Assembly: GCA_015056495.1 (NCBI GenBank)
Contig: SVGC01000019.1
Coordinates: 20,294-84,293 of the forward strand
Source of the DNA: Butyrivibrio sp.
Lineage (GTDB): Bacteria; Bacillota; Clostridia; Lachnospirales; Lachnospiraceae
Direction of reading: 5' to 3'
Length of the DNA stretch: 64,000 bases
The notes beneath the pieces are model-generated. The model was not told the DNA's origin. It made no database searches and was given only the letters and a program-made list of their open reading frames with translations. Below are positions 51,238 to 62,174 of this stretch, piece by piece. Numbering within the stretch: position 1 is the first letter of the stretch; every line of letters starts with the position of its first letter. The position numbers and the translations under genes were made by a program.

Positions 51238-52172
51238 TTCTCGATTCTCTTATTGATCCAGTTCAACAAGTCTTCATAAACAGCTTCTTTTCCGATCTCA
51301 TTGAGAATCTCATGTCTGAGGCCATCATAGAGTTTTAATTCAACTGACTTGATCTTAAGCTCATTTTTATAAATATTATATAGTTGTTCTACCGCAGCAC
51401 CATAGCTTCCAACCGGATCTTCTTTACCTGCTATGAGCAGTATAGGAAGTTCCTTTGGAATCCTGCCCATCTTCTTAGGATTCTGCACACGGCTAAGGAG
51501 CTCCGCCATAGTACTAAATCCATTAACTGTAAACATAAAATTATTGGCAGGATTTGCAATATATTTGTCGATATCTGCTTCGTTATGAGACAACCAGTCA
51601 AACTCAGTTCTTGGATTGTCTATCTTGTCCAGATATGTTCCAAATGCAATATTATTAAGCATCTTGGCCTTGTGCTTATCTCCCAGGAACAGCTTTTGTA
51701 TCTTACATAAGCACTTGGATACTCCTATAACAGCTCCTGGAGTCATACCCGTACCCATGATGATAACAGAATCAATTCCTGTACCATACCTTGAAATATA
51801 CTCTCTTGTAACAAATGATCCAAAGCTATGACCAAGAATTATATATGGTACTCCGGGATATTTTTCCTGATTCATCTTCTTAAGTCTATGAACATCTCTT
51901 ACAAGAACTGTAGCTGCATCATATTTGCAGAAATAGCCATATGAACCATTCTCAGGTATGGACTGGCCATGTCCAAGGTGATCGTTACCAGTTACAAGAA
52001 TACCTCTTTCAGCTAAAAATCTTGCAAACTCATCATATCTGTCTATATATTCCTGCATACCATGGACAATCTGCAAAATTGCACGTGGCTCACCTTCCGG
52101 GATCCATCTTATAGCATGGATATTAGTTTCGCCATCACGTGATTTAAAAGATAGTTCCTCTTTCTGTACCAT
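51234..52172 (-). CDS. Alpha/beta hydrolase, monoacylglycerol-lipase/lysophospholipase-like
   Basis: ATG 52172 follows AGGGGGATACGAT, better than an ATG seven codons upstream, giving 312 residues. The nucleophile elbow is LGHSFGSF near 114. The oxyanion segment is VHGMQEYIDRYDEFA, then NDHLGHGQS. The late Asp (AGKEDPVGSYG) and His (LRHEILNE) complete the triad. It probably cleaves lipid esters in the cytoplasm. The GNAT gene follows with overlap. Confidence 0.92.
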   Translation of the reverse strand: MVQKEELSFKSRDGETNIHAIRWIPEGEPRAILQIVHGMQEYIDRYDEFARFLAERGILVTGNDHLGHGQSIPENGSYGYFCKYDAATVLVRDVHRLKKMNQEKYPGVPYIILGHSFGSFVTREYISRYGTGIDSVIIMGTGMTPGAVIGVSKCLCKIQKLFLGDKHKAKMLNNIAFGTYLDKIDNPRTEFDWLSHNEADIDKYIANPANNFMFTVNGFSTMAELLSRVQNPKKMGRIPKELPILLIAGKEDPVGSYGAAVEQLYNIYKNELKIKSVELKLYDGLRHEILNEIGKEAVYEDLLNWINKRIEK

Positions 52173-52220
52173 ATCGTATCCCCCTATGCTCATATATTTA
52201 TAAGTCTATTATACAACATA

Positions 52221-52252
52221 AGAGCCTAAGGGTGCTATGCCACTTAGGCTCT
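52221..52252 (-). terminator. Terminator of metG
   Basis: AGAGCCTAAG with CTTAGGCTCT around a 12-base loop, downstream of the metG stop; the following tail is only moderately T-rich. Confidence 0.65.
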
Positions 52253-52345
52253 CATATGAATCATGTTCTCACACAGCCATAAGCATAGTGTTTACAGCTG
52301 ACTGAATAGTAATCTATTCCTACATGCAATTTAATATATATAAGA

Positions 52346-54409
52346 TCAGCAGATTTCTGCTCCTGAAGGCATATGCTTCTCTGGTGTCATAAGAGCAAGG
52401 TTACCCTCAGCATCTTCTGCGCATAAGAGCATACCTTCTGAAGTAACACCTGCAAGCTGTGCAGGCTTAAGGTTTACAAGTACCATTACCTTTTTGCCTA
52501 CCATCTCTTCAGGCTCATAGTATTTGTGAATTCCAGATACAATCTGTTTTACCTGGCTTCCAATCTTGACTTGAGAGCACAGGAGCTTCTTAGACTTAGG
52601 AACAGCCTCACACTTGATGATCTCGCCTACCTGGAACTGCATTGCAGCAAACTGATCATATGTGATTTCATCCTTTGGCTCGATATCAATTCCTTCCTCG
52701 TCTGATGTACTGTTATTGCCGCCATTTAATGCCTTGAGCTGAGCATAGATTCTCTCTGCCTCAGTCTTAAGACCAGCCTTTTCAAGGTTAGCTGCTGCCT
52801 TAGTCTGAGTCTCAACATATTCAGCCTTCTGCTTGGAAGTAATCTCCTCAGCAAGCTTTAATACTTCATTTAAATCTTTTCTTGCAAAGAGCATTTCCGG
52901 CTCTTTAGTAACAGTATTACCTGATGGATAGCATCCGAAGGTTCCAAGTGTATCAAAATCTCTAGCTGAAGTATTAAGCTGAGCAAAAATCTTGCCTGCT
53001 GTCTCTGGTATAAATGGAGCTATTAAAGATGCACCAATAGTAATAGACTCGATCAGGTTATACATAACTGTTGAAAGTCTATCCTTCTTGGCTTCATCTT
53101 TGGCAAGTACCCAAGGCTCAGTCTCATCAATATATTTATTGCAGCGTTTAAAGAGATTGAAGACTTCTGTTATAGCATCAGCAACTCTGAGCTCGTCCAT
53201 CTTCTTCTCAACTTTTTCATAGCAGGATGTTACTACTGCCTTAAGATCAGCATCAACATCTTCTACAACTCCCTTATCAGCAACAACACCGTCAAAATAT
53301 TTATTAGTCATGGCAATTGTACGATTTACAAGGTTACCAAGTGTGTTGGCAAGATCAGAGTTGAATCTCTCAACCATGAGTTCCCATGTGATTACGCCAT
53401 CATTTTCAAAAGGCATCTCATGCAGAACAAAGTATCTGACAGCATCTACGCCAAATACGCTTGCAAGATCATCAGCGTATATAACGTTACCCTTACTCTT
53501 ACTCATCTTCTCGCCGCCCTGCAACAGCCATGGATGACCAAATACCTGTTTAGGAAGTGGCTCACCAAGTGCAAGAAGGAATATTGGCCAGTAAATAGTA
53601 TGGAATCTGATGATATCCTTACCGATAAGGTGCAGGTCTGCAGGCCAGTTCTTCTTATATAGATCTGAGCTGTTGCCATCTGCATCATATCCGATACCGG
53701 TTATATAGTTGGTAAGAGCATCAAGCCATACATATACAACGTGATCTGGATCAAAATCAACCGGGATACCCCACTTAAAGGATGTTCTTGAAACGCACAG
53801 ATCCTGAAGTCCTGGTAAAAGGAAGTTATTCATCATCTCATTTTTTCTTGAAACAGGCTGAATAAATTCAGGATGTGTATTGATATGGTCAATAAGCTGC
53901 TGTGCATACTTGCTCATCTTGAAAAAGTATGCTTCCTCTTCAGCAGGATGTACTGCAGAACCGCACTCAGGGCACTTGCCATCTGTGATCTGTGACTCTG
54001 TATAGAAAGCCTCACACTCTGTACAATACATACCCTTATATGAGCCCTTATAGATATCACCCTGGTCATAGAACTTCTTAAATATCTTCTGAACCTGCTT
54101 AACATGATCTTCATCAGTAGTTCTGATGAATCTGTCATAGCTTGTTCCCATCTGATCCCAGATATTCTTGATAGTTCCTGCAACACCATCTACAAATTCC
54201 TTTGGAGTGCTGCAGCCAGCTTCGATAGCTCTAGTCTCAATCTTCTGTCCATGTTCATCAGAGCCGGTCTGGAAATGTACATCATACCCATCAGCTCTCT
54301 TATATCTTGCAATAGCATCAGCAAGAATGATCTCATATGTATTTCCAATATGAGGCTTACCTGATGTATAAGCTATTGCTGTTGTAATGTAATACTTACC
54401 CTTATTCAT
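52346..54409 (-). CDS. metG: Methionyl-tRNA synthetase
   Basis: The 687-residue protein has the class I motifs KPHIGNTYE (HIGH-type) near 18 and GGEKMSKSKGN near 298. The zinc knuckle is CTECEAFYTESQITDGKCPECG, cited by its Cys pairs C-x2-C and C-x2-C near 127-148. The C-terminal 100 residues are a Trbp111-type tRNA-binding domain (QFAAMQFQVGEIIKCEAVPK), used for dimerisation. It loads methionine onto initiator and elongator tRNA. Start follows AAAGGAG. The gap to the map gene upstream is too short for a T-box. Confidence 0.98.
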   Translation of the reverse strand: MNKGKYYITTAIAYTSGKPHIGNTYEIILADAIARYKRADGYDVHFQTGSDEHGQKIETRAIEAGCSTPKEFVDGVAGTIKNIWDQMGTSYDRFIRTTDEDHVKQVQKIFKKFYDQGDIYKGSYKGMYCTECEAFYTESQITDGKCPECGSAVHPAEEEAYFFKMSKYAQQLIDHINTHPEFIQPVSRKNEMMNNFLLPGLQDLCVSRTSFKWGIPVDFDPDHVVYVWLDALTNYITGIGYDADGNSSDLYKKNWPADLHLIGKDIIRFHTIYWPIFLLALGEPLPKQVFGHPWLLQGGEKMSKSKGNVIYADDLASVFGVDAVRYFVLHEMPFENDGVITWELMVERFNSDLANTLGNLVNRTIAMTNKYFDGVVADKGVVEDVDADLKAVVTSCYEKVEKKMDELRVADAITEVFNLFKRCNKYIDETEPWVLAKDEAKKDRLSTVMYNLIESITIGASLIAPFIPETAGKIFAQLNTSARDFDTLGTFGCYPSGNTVTKEPEMLFARKDLNEVLKLAEEITSKQKAEYVETQTKAAANLEKAGLKTEAERIYAQLKALNGGNNSTSDEEGIDIEPKDEITYDQFAAMQFQVGEIIKCEAVPKSKKLLCSQVKIGSQVKQIVSGIHKYYEPEEMVGKKVMVLVNLKPAQLAGVTSEGMLLCAEDAEGNLALMTPEKHMPSGAEIC

Positions 54410-54479
54410 GTATAAGAAACTCCTTTAAAATATATTGGTCTTTCGTAAGTAAACTAATATCTATTATTATAAAATCAGC

Positions 54480-55355
54480 TTACCACGATAAAAGTTCATA
54501 TCCAGTCTCAGTAACAAGTACTTCTACTTCCCACTGCGCTGAAGGCTTACCATCAGCAGTGTAAACTGTCCAGTCATTTTCTTCATCTACAAATATCTCA
54601 TCTGTTCCCATATTGACCATTGGCTCAATAGTAAATACCATACCAGGAACCATGAGCATACCAGTATTTGGTTTAGTTACATAGCTTACAAATGGATCCT
54701 CATGGAATTCATTGCCGCAGCCATGTCCGCCGATTTCCTTAACTACTGTATAGCCATTCTTAAGAGCATGCTGGTGAACTGCATAGCCCATATCACCGAT
54801 TCTTGTCCAAGGTATTACTTTCTTAAGTCCCTCTTCAAGACACTCTTTAGTTACATCTACCAGTCTCTTCTTTTCCGGAGATACATTGCCAATACAGAAC
54901 ATTCGAGATGAATCAGAAAAATATCCATCAAGTATTGTAGAGCAGTCAACATTAATAATATCGCCATCCTGAAGAATAATATCCTCAGATGGAATTCCAT
55001 GGCATACCTCATCATTTATAGATGTACATACGCTCTTAGGAAATCCCTCGTATCCAAGATCAGCAGGTATTCCGCCCATCTTTGTAGTAGTCTCATATAT
55101 AATATCATCAATTTCCTGAGTAGACATTCCAGCATGTATCTGTTCTGCCACTGCATCAAGGCATGCCATATTGATAACAGCACTCTTCTTGATTCCCTCT
55201 ATATCCTTTGCTGTCTTAAGAAGTGACCTGTCCGGTACTCGTATTCCCTGCATCTCATACTTAATGATCTTGTCATCAAATGCTTCATGGCAGCTCTTAT
55301 ATTTCTTGCCACTTCCACACCAACATGGTGCATTTCGTTCAATCTTCTTATACAT
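54480..55355 (-). CDS. map: Methionine aminopeptidase with SEC-C zinc motif
   Basis: ATG 55355 follows AGGAAAGAGGCGAAGAAG; the longer frame upstream lacks a ribosome site. The 291-residue protein opens with a SEC-C motif, Cys11-x-Cys13-x8-Cys22-His23, then the type I aminopeptidase. Metal ligands are in DCSTILDGYFSD (two Asp), GGHGCGNEFHEDP (His), TIEPM (Glu) and QWEVEVLV (Glu). It trims initiator methionine from new proteins. The SEC-C extension is usual for this Clostridia form. Confidence 0.95.
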   Translation of the reverse strand: MYKKIERNAPCWCGSGKKYKSCHEAFDDKIIKYEMQGIRVPDRSLLKTAKDIEGIKKSAVINMACLDAVAEQIHAGMSTQEIDDIIYETTTKMGGIPADLGYEGFPKSVCTSINDEVCHGIPSEDIILQDGDIINVDCSTILDGYFSDSSRMFCIGNVSPEKKRLVDVTKECLEEGLKKVIPWTRIGDMGYAVHQHALKNGYTVVKEIGGHGCGNEFHEDPFVSYVTKPNTGMLMVPGMVFTIEPMVNMGTDEIFVDEENDWTVYTADGKPSAQWEVEVLVTETGYELLSW

Positions 55356-55571
55356 CTTCTTCGCCTCTTTCCTAAAAAAGAGATACTCTCTTGCCATACA
55401 CATCATTTCTGCCACAAAACAATGTGCAGAATATCTTATTTTAAAGCCATTTTTACTCAATAAGTATGCCTTTTTAATGGTGGGTTGTCAACTGATTTAG
55501 AATAAGAGAAAGATATTGGTATATAATGAAACTCTTTTACATTAATGAAAATGTGTCACTACGGTCGTATC

Positions 55572-55607
55572 AAAAAAGTTGCAACACATAACTCTGTGTT
55601 GCAACTT
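55572..55607 (-). terminator. Terminator of the ara-tkt-rpe operon
   Basis: A perfect 13-bp stem, AAGTTGCAACACA with TGTGTTGCAACTT, is followed by TTTTTT on the minus strand, seven bases after the rpe stop. Confidence 0.9.
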
Positions 55608-55613
55608 ATTCTT

Positions 55614-56264
55614 TTAACCCATTATTTCTAAGAACTTTCTTGTCCGCTCTTCAATGTTACCTTTGAAGATTGCAGAACCGGCTACAATTACATTGGCACC
55701 AGCGTCAAGAGCATGGTGAACTGTAGCTATATTTATTCCTCCATCAACCTGGATGTCTGTTTTGAGACCATACATATCAAGCATAGCCCTTGTATTACGC
55801 ACCTTGTCAGTGCAGTAATCGATGTATTGCTGACCGCCAAATCCCGGTTCAACTGTCATAACAAGGAGCTGCTCAAGATCATTTAAATATGGTCTGAAAG
55901 CTTCTACGCTTGTTTCAGGTTTGATAGCCATTCCGGCTTTTTTACCATATTTATGAATCTCATTTATGACAGCTCGAGCGTCATTAGTAGACTCATAATG
56001 GAATGTTATGATATCAGCTCCTGCATCGACAAAATCTTTGATATATCTGATAGGATCAATGATCATCAGATGGACGTCAAATACAAGGTCTGTTATATCC
56101 CTGATACTCTTGATAACAGGCATTCCATATGAGATGGTAGGTACCAGCATCCCATCCATAACATCGATATGGATGTACTGAGCACCGCCTCTTTCTACCG
56201 CTTTCATCTGGTTGCCAAGCTCTGCAAAATTAGCAGACAAAATTGATGGAGATAAAATGTTCAT
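55614..56264 (-). CDS. rpe: Ribulose-phosphate 3-epimerase
   Basis: The 216-residue TIM barrel starts ILSPSILSANFAELGNQM. It has the metal and catalytic residues HIDVMDGMLVPTISYG, FDVHLMI, LVMTVEPGFGGQQYI and IQVDGGI. It interconverts ribulose-5-phosphate and xylulose-5-phosphate. It starts one base after the transketolase stop, with AAAGGA inside that gene as ribosome site, so it is tightly coupled. Confidence 0.97.
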   Translation of the reverse strand: MNILSPSILSANFAELGNQMKAVERGGAQYIHIDVMDGMLVPTISYGMPVIKSIRDITDLVFDVHLMIIDPIRYIKDFVDAGADIITFHYESTNDARAVINEIHKYGKKAGMAIKPETSVEAFRPYLNDLEQLLVMTVEPGFGGQQYIDYCTDKVRNTRAMLDMYGLKTDIQVDGGINIATVHHALDAGANVIVAGSAIFKGNIEERTRKFLEIMG

Positions 56265-56265
56265 A

Positions 56266-57210
56266 TTATTTTATGAATTCCTTTACAGATGTGTATACTC
56301 CCTCACCGTCAAGTCCATACTTATGTACAAGCTGGTTGGCTGTTCCTGACTCACCAAATACATCCTGCATACCGAGCTTCTTAACAGGTGTAGGGCACAG
56401 CTCTGCAAGTGCATTACATACTGCACTTCCAAGACCGCCAACAACTGAATGCTCTTCAACAGTTACTACCTTACCAGTCTTTGCAGCTGACTTGGCAATA
56501 AGCTCACCATCGATAGGTTTGATTGTACAGATATTGATCACTTCAGCGCTGATACCATCTGCTGCAAGTTTCTCTGCTGCTTCAATAGCTGAGCCAACAC
56601 AGATACCTGTTGCAACGATTGTTACATCGCTTCCTTCTCTTACAACTGTTCCCTTACCGATTTCAAACTTATAATCCGGTGTATCGTTGATGATAGGGCA
56701 AGCTGCACGACCAAATCTGATATAAACAGGTCCGTCATGCTCTACAGCTGCTCTTACGCATGCTTTTGCTTCGATATCATCTGCAGGGCACATTACTACC
56801 ATCCCCGGGATTACGCTCATAAGTGCGAAATCCTCATTGCACTGGTGGCTGGCACCATCTTCACCAACTGTGATTCCGGCATGTGTTCCACCGATCTTAA
56901 CGTTGAGGTGTGGGTATGCTACTGAGTTACGAACCTGCTCAAAAGCACGTCCTGCTGCGAACATGGCAAATGTGCTGACAAATGGAATCTTGCCTGTTGT
57001 AGCAAGTCCTGCTGCTATGCTCATCATGTTGCCCTCAGCGATACCGCAATCTATATGTCTTTCTGGAAAAGCCTTTTTAAATACTGATGTTCTTGTAGAT
57101 TCAGCAAGGTCTGCATCAAGCACTACGAGATTAGGATACTCAGCTCCGAGTTCTGCAAGTGCTGCGCCATAGCTGTCTCTAGTTGCTATCTTTTTCTTTT
57201 CTTCACTCAT
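56266..57210 (-). CDS. Transketolase C-terminal subunit
   Basis: The 314-residue protein holds the pyrimidine-binding domain (about 10-170; VLDADLAESTRTSVF, DCGIAEGNMMSIAAGLA with the catalytic Glu) and the C-terminal domain (about 190-310; GKVVTVEEHSVVGGLGSAV). It pairs with the subunit at 57207 to make one transketolase. Starts and stops of the two overlap by four bases (ATGA). Confidence 0.96.
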   Translation of the reverse strand: MSEEKKKIATRDSYGAALAELGAEYPNLVVLDADLAESTRTSVFKKAFPERHIDCGIAEGNMMSIAAGLATTGKIPFVSTFAMFAAGRAFEQVRNSVAYPHLNVKIGGTHAGITVGEDGASHQCNEDFALMSVIPGMVVMCPADDIEAKACVRAAVEHDGPVYIRFGRAACPIINDTPDYKFEIGKGTVVREGSDVTIVATGICVGSAIEAAEKLAADGISAEVINICTIKPIDGELIAKSAAKTGKVVTVEEHSVVGGLGSAVCNALAELCPTPVKKLGMQDVFGESGTANQLVHKYGLDGEGVYTSVKEFIK

Positions 57211-58034
57211 AATGCTGCACCTATCCTTTCTAAATCTTCCATAGCCTTAGCGTACTCATCATCATTAGGAGCCTTGCCATGCCATCCGGCATTGTTCTCC
57301 ATAAATGAAACACCCTTACCCTTAACACTGTGAGCAATAATAGCTGTAGGCATACCCTTAGTATTTCTTGCTTCGTCAAGAGCTGACTTGATCTCATCAA
57401 AGTTATGTGCATCAATATTGATCACATGGAAATTGAATGCTTCGAACTTCTTATCAATAGGATAAGGAGAACATACTGTATCAATAGGTCCATCGATCTG
57501 AAGATTGTTATTATCAACGATAACTACAAGGTTGTCAAGCTTTCTGAAACCTGCAAACATAGCAGCTTCCCATACCTGACCTTCTTCAATCTCACCATCT
57601 CCAAGGAGTGTGTATACTCTGAAATCTTTGTTATCAAGTTTAGCAGACAGTGCCATACCGCATGCTGCTGAGATTCCCTGACCAAGTGAACCACTGGACA
57701 TATCGATTCCAGGAAGGTACTGCATACTTGGGTGACCCTGAAGTCTTGATCCAAGCTTACGAAGAGTAGTAAGTTCTTCCTTTGGGAAATATCCTCTCTC
57801 AGCCATTACTGAGTATAAACCTGGTGCGCAGTGTCCTTTTGATAAAACGAAACGATCTCTATCCGGATCAGTTGGATTCTTAGGATCAATATTCATTTCT
57901 TCAAAATAAAGATAAGTCATAATGTCAGCTGAAGAAAGAGATCCGCCTGGATGTCCGGCTCCGGCTGCATGAACAGCTGTTACGATGCTCTTACGAACTT
58001 CGTTGGCTGTCTTTTGTAATTCTTTATTAGTCAT
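57207..58034 (-). CDS. Transketolase N-terminal subunit
   Basis: ATG 58034 follows AGGAGTGG; upstream in-frame codons would swallow that site. The 275-residue protein is the thiamine-diphosphate-binding half: AAGAGHPGGSLSSADIMTYL near 23-42, then LGDGEIEEGQVWEAAMFAG and DNNNLQIDG (the GDG...NN cofactor motif). It moves two-carbon units between sugar phosphates. Splitting transketolase in two genes is frequent in Clostridia. It follows araD in the arabinose operon. Confidence 0.96.
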   Translation of the reverse strand: MTNKELQKTANEVRKSIVTAVHAAGAGHPGGSLSSADIMTYLYFEEMNIDPKNPTDPDRDRFVLSKGHCAPGLYSVMAERGYFPKEELTTLRKLGSRLQGHPSMQYLPGIDMSSGSLGQGISAACGMALSAKLDNKDFRVYTLLGDGEIEEGQVWEAAMFAGFRKLDNLVVIVDNNNLQIDGPIDTVCSPYPIDKKFEAFNFHVINIDAHNFDEIKSALDEARNTKGMPTAIIAHSVKGKGVSFMENNAGWHGKAPNDDEYAKAMEDLERIGAAL

Positions 58035-58191
58035 ACGCTTTGCCACTCCTATTCTGTGCTTTTGCACTCATATAAAAAAACCTTTATAAATGTATCACAT
58101 TACATAAGTATTTATCAATGCGAATAAAATACAATTATTACTCATTTGTTGCTATGGTTATTATGTGATTTTTTGTGCGTATTTTTGCACA

Positions 58192-58890
58192 TTACTTTCC
58201 CTGTCCGTAATATGCGTTGGCACCGTGTTTTCTGAAATAGTGCTTATCCTGTAATTCCTGTGGTGCAGGCATAACTCTTGGCTCTATAACTTCACATCTG
58301 TATGCCATCTTGGCTACTTCTTCACATACTACTGCATTGTGGACTGCTTCATGGGCATCTTTTCCCCATGTGAAAACACCATGATTTTTGCACAAAACTC
58401 CGGGAACTGCAACAGGATCTTTTCCCATTCTGTTAAATTCATTGACAATCAGGTGTCCTGTATTCTCTTCATAAGCTTCCTCAATTTCTTCTTTTGTAAG
58501 ACATCTTACGCATGGAATCTCTCCGTAGAAATAATCTGCATGAGTTGTTCCATAGCAAGGAATGCTCCTGCCTGCCTGAGCCCAGCTTGTAGCATAGGAA
58601 GAATGTGTATGTACTACGCCGCCGATATCTTTAAATGCCTTATATATCTCAACGTGTGTTGGTGTATCTGATGATGGATTGAGCCTGCCTTCTACCTTGT
58701 TGCCATTAAGGTCCATGACTACCATGTCATCAGGAGTCATTGTCTCATAGTCAACGCCGCTTGGCTTAATAACAAAAAGTCCGCTCTCTCTGTCTATTTC
58801 ACTTACATTGCCCCATGTAAAAGTTACAAGGCCGTACTTTGGAAGCAGAATATTTGCTTCATATACTTTTTTCTTAAGTTCTTCTAACAT
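58192..58890 (-). CDS. araD: L-ribulose-5-phosphate 4-epimerase
   Basis: The 232-residue class II aldolase-fold enzyme has the motifs [38 protein letters not shown] (two zinc His), ACDRCL-like region and [11 protein letters not shown] (third His). It makes D-xylulose-5-phosphate from L-ribulose-5-phosphate. Start follows AGAGGG. A 157-base gap separates it from tktN; it contains no clear terminator. Confidence 0.97.
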   Translation of the reverse strand: MLEELKKKVYEANILLPKYGLVTFTWGNVSEIDRESGLFVIKPSGVDYETMTPDDMVVMDLNGNKVEGRLNPSSDTPTHVEIYKAFKDIGGVVHTHSSYATSWAQAGRSIPCYGTTHADYFYGEIPCVRCLTKEEIEEAYEENTGHLIVNEFNRMGKDPVAVPGVLCKNHGVFTWGKDAHEAVHNAVVCEEVAKMAYRCEVIEPRVMPAPQELQDKHYFRKHGANAYYGQGK

Positions 58891-58966
58891 CTTTTCCCTC
58901 TTTAACAGATATGGAGTATCAAAACTTTCATTTCAATACCCCATATTTTTATTGATAATAATATTA

Positions 58967-60565
58967 TTACTTTAAGCTATCAACTGCAGCTCTTTCGATT
59001 GCCAGACCTGCGTTGTAATCTTTCATGAATTCATCAAATCCTTTTACATCTTCAGCAATTGGTTCCTGAGTCTGTACATTTCCTGACTTAAATACCTTAT
59101 TTGCAAGATAATCTTTAAGAGATTCTCCGTCTTCTTTCTGAAGCATATATGCAGCAAGGATTGCCTGTCCCCAAGGACCGCCTTCTCCGGCTGTCTCCAT
59201 GAGCTTGATAGGTGCATTGAGGGCTGCTGCCATTACTCTGTCACCAACACCCTTGGTCTTGAAGAATCCGCCCTGACCGTAGAAGTAATCTACCTTGACG
59301 CCTTCCTCCTTGAGCAGTATGTCGTTACCTGCCTTGAGAGCTCCAAGTGCTGTATACAGGTGTGTTCTCATAAAGTTGGCAAGGTTGAACTTATCATCAG
59401 GTCTTCTGACAAAAAGAGGTCTTCCTTCATCAAATCCAGTGATACTCTCACCTGAGAAGTAGTTGTAAGCAAGCAGTCCGCCGCAATCAGCGTCTCCATT
59501 TTCAATAGCATTTCTGTAAAGTGTGCCATAGAGAGTGTTGTCATCTATGTCATTACCTGTTGCCTTGGCAAATTCTCTAAAGAGTCCAACCCATGCATTC
59601 AGATCAGATGTGCAGTTATTGCAGTGTACCATTGCAACTGTCTCACCGCTTGGTGTTGTTACAAGATCAAGCTCAGGATGTACTTCCTTAAGATCATGCT
59701 CAAGAACAACCATAGAGAATACGCTTGTTCCAGCTGATATATTACCTGTTCTCTCAGCTACAGAGTTAGTAGCTACCATACCTGTTCCTGCATCGCCTTC
59801 TGGTGGACATACCGGGATACCTGCCTGAAGTGTACCTGTAGGATCAAGCTTTTTAGCGCCTTCTGCTGTAAGTGTTCCTGCTGCAGCTCCAGCTGGAAGT
59901 GACTTTGGAAGGATGTCTCTTATCTTCCATGCAAAATTTTTATCTGCAATAAGTTCGTCAAATTTATCGAGCATAGCTGCATTGTAGTCGCATGTTGATG
60001 AATCGATTGGGAACATACCTGATGCATCGCCTACACCCAGTACCTTTTCTCCTGTCATCTGCCAGTGGATGTATCCTGCAAGAGTTGTGAAAAATGTAAT
60101 GTCCTTGACATGTTCTTCACCATTCAGGATAGCCTGATACAGATGTGAAATGCTCCATCTCTGAGGAATATTAAATCCAAATAGTGATGTGAGCTTTTCT
60201 GCTGCCTGTCCTGTGATAGTGTTTCTCCATGTACGGAATGGAACAAGAAGTGTATCATTTTTGTCAAAAGCCATGTAGCCATGCATCATAGCTGAAAAGC
60301 CCATCGCTCCTACTTTTGTAAGTTTCTCTCCGTAATTTTTCTCTACGTCTTTGGCCAGTTCTGCATAGCAGTCCTGAAGTCCACCCCAGATATCCTCCAA
60401 AGTATATGTCCAGATTCCGTTATCCAGCCTGTTTTCCCAAGTGTGTGAACCTGAAGCGATTGGATTGTGCTCTAGATCTGTGAGCACTGCTTTGATTCTT
60501 GTTGAACCAAATTCGATACCGAGGACTGTTTTGCCCTCCGCAATAAGTTGTTTGTTGTCTGCCAT
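58967..60565 (-). CDS. araB: FGGY-family ribulokinase
   Basis: The 532-residue kinase opens with [15 protein letters not shown] (phosphate-1 motif) and has the FGGY signatures [14 protein letters not shown] and the C-terminal [20 protein letters not shown]. It is found between araA and araD, so L-ribulose phosphorylation is the natural role. It differs from enterobacterial AraB in length and looks like the version common in gut Clostridia. Start follows AAAGGGG. Confidence 0.93.
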   Translation of the reverse strand: MADNKQLIAEGKTVLGIEFGSTRIKAVLTDLEHNPIASGSHTWENRLDNGIWTYTLEDIWGGLQDCYAELAKDVEKNYGEKLTKVGAMGFSAMMHGYMAFDKNDTLLVPFRTWRNTITGQAAEKLTSLFGFNIPQRWSISHLYQAILNGEEHVKDITFFTTLAGYIHWQMTGEKVLGVGDASGMFPIDSSTCDYNAAMLDKFDELIADKNFAWKIRDILPKSLPAGAAAGTLTAEGAKKLDPTGTLQAGIPVCPPEGDAGTGMVATNSVAERTGNISAGTSVFSMVVLEHDLKEVHPELDLVTTPSGETVAMVHCNNCTSDLNAWVGLFREFAKATGNDIDDNTLYGTLYRNAIENGDADCGGLLAYNYFSGESITGFDEGRPLFVRRPDDKFNLANFMRTHLYTALGALKAGNDILLKEEGVKVDYFYGQGGFFKTKGVGDRVMAAALNAPIKLMETAGEGGPWGQAILAAYMLQKEDGESLKDYLANKVFKSGNVQTQEPIAEDVKGFDEFMKDYNAGLAIERAAVDSLK

Positions 60566-60638
60566 AAATATCCCCTTTTTACTATTTTTAGCTGCGACAA
60601 ATCCTTGCCGCAGCTCTTTATGCGTGTTATGAGAGTAA

Positions 60639-62132
60639 TTATCTGTATACTACAGAGTTCCAACGAAGTTCGTTCTTGAAGTCTCTGATATTAGTATTGT
60701 TATCAATAACAACTGACTCAATGCCCATAGCATCTGCCCAGTCAACCATCTGCTGAACTGAGAGGTCATATGTAAATGATGTGTGGTGTGCTCCGCCTGC
60801 AAGGATCCATGCTGCTGCACCTACCTTAAGATCTGGCTGTGGTGTCCAGAATGCTGTAGCTACAGGGAGCTTAGGCATAGGCTTCTCTGTCTTTTTAACA
60901 TCAACTGCATTGATGATAAGTCTGAATCTGTTGCCAAGGTCAACAAGTGAGCAAGCGATACCGGCACCTTCTTTTGCTGTAAACACAAGACGAGCAGGAT
61001 CTTCTCTGTTACCCATTGAAAGAGGCTGTACCTTGATTGAGATATCGCCATCAGCGATTGTAGGACATACCTCAAGCATGTGTGCCTGAAGGATTCCTTC
61101 CTTACCCTTTACGAGGTTGTATGTATAGTCTTCCATGAAGGAAACACCCTTGGCATCTTTTTTGCCTTCTGTCATGATCTTCATAAGACGTACAAGTGCT
61201 GCTGTCTTCCAGTCACCCTCTGCACCAAAGCCGTAGCCTTTTTCCATCAGTCTCTGGATTGCAAGACCAGGGAGCTGTTTAAGACCACCCAGCATACCAA
61301 AGTGTGTTACTACTGCATGATAGTCGTTCTCTGTCAGGAACTTCTCAAGTCCGATCTCGATCCTTGCCTGCTCTGATACGTGTCTCCTGAACTCATCAGC
61401 ATCTCTGCCTTCAAGAAGGATCTTGTACTTGCTGTAGTACTCATCTGTAAGAGTATTAACATCTGCAGCTGATACAGCATCTACGATTTCTACAAGGTCA
61501 TTTACATTGTAGTGATCAATTTCCCAGCCAAACTTAACCTGAGCTTCAACCTTGTCACCTTCTGTAACAGCAACGTTGTTCATGTTATCGCCAAAACGGG
61601 CAACTCTAATGTGTGATGATTCCATAACACCAAGAGCTGTTGTCATCCAATCTGCAAGCTCAGAAACAACATCAGGATCTGACCAGTGACCTACGATGAC
61701 CTTTCTCTCGATGCCCATTCTTGATACGATGTGACCATATTCTCTGTCACCATGTGCTGACTGGTTCTCGTTCATGAAGTCCATATCGATTGTGTCATAA
61801 GGAATCTCTTCATTGAACTGTGTATGCAGATGGCACAGTGGCTTTTTGTATTCCTGAAGTCCGATGATCCACATCTTGGCTGGTGAGAATGTATGCATCC
61901 AGGTAACAACACCTGCTACTTCAGGATCATTATTAGCTTCGTTCAATGTCTTTCTGATAGAAGCCTGTGAAATAAGTACCGGCTTGTATACAAGCTCAAA
62001 TGGAAGCTTTCCTGTCTTGTTGAGCTCCTCTACGATTTTCTGTGAGTGTTCAGCTACCTTTCTAAGGCACTCATCTCCATACAGATCCTGTGAACCTGTG
62101 CAGAACCAAATTTTGTAATTCTTTTTTTCCAT
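60639..62132 (-). CDS. araA: L-arabinose isomerase
   Basis: The 497-residue protein has the family start [13 protein letters not shown] and conserved segments [42 protein letters not shown] (metal Glu) and SFMEDYTYN. The late His is in GGAHHTSFT. It converts L-arabinose to L-ribulose. Start follows AGGAGGAAG, 42 bases after araR. Confidence 0.98.
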   Translation of the reverse strand: MEKKNYKIWFCTGSQDLYGDECLRKVAEHSQKIVEELNKTGKLPFELVYKPVLISQASIRKTLNEANNDPEVAGVVTWMHTFSPAKMWIIGLQEYKKPLCHLHTQFNEEIPYDTIDMDFMNENQSAHGDREYGHIVSRMGIERKVIVGHWSDPDVVSELADWMTTALGVMESSHIRVARFGDNMNNVAVTEGDKVEAQVKFGWEIDHYNVNDLVEIVDAVSAADVNTLTDEYYSKYKILLEGRDADEFRRHVSEQARIEIGLEKFLTENDYHAVVTHFGMLGGLKQLPGLAIQRLMEKGYGFGAEGDWKTAALVRLMKIMTEGKKDAKGVSFMEDYTYNLVKGKEGILQAHMLEVCPTIADGDISIKVQPLSMGNREDPARLVFTAKEGAGIACSLVDLGNRFRLIINAVDVKKTEKPMPKLPVATAFWTPQPDLKVGAAAWILAGGAHHTSFTYDLSVQQMVDWADAMGIESVVIDNNTNIRDFKNELRWNSVVYR

Positions 62133-62174
62133 TACTCTCTTCCTCCTAATGCTATTAGTTTTTTTGTTTTATTT

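Noticed and set aside
52194..52345. Small RNA gene downstream of metG
   Set aside because: The only structure is one hairpin that fits a terminator; no promoter was seen.
54410..54479. T-box riboswitch before metG
   Set aside because: Only 70 bases lie between map and metG, with no T-box sequence or stem structure.
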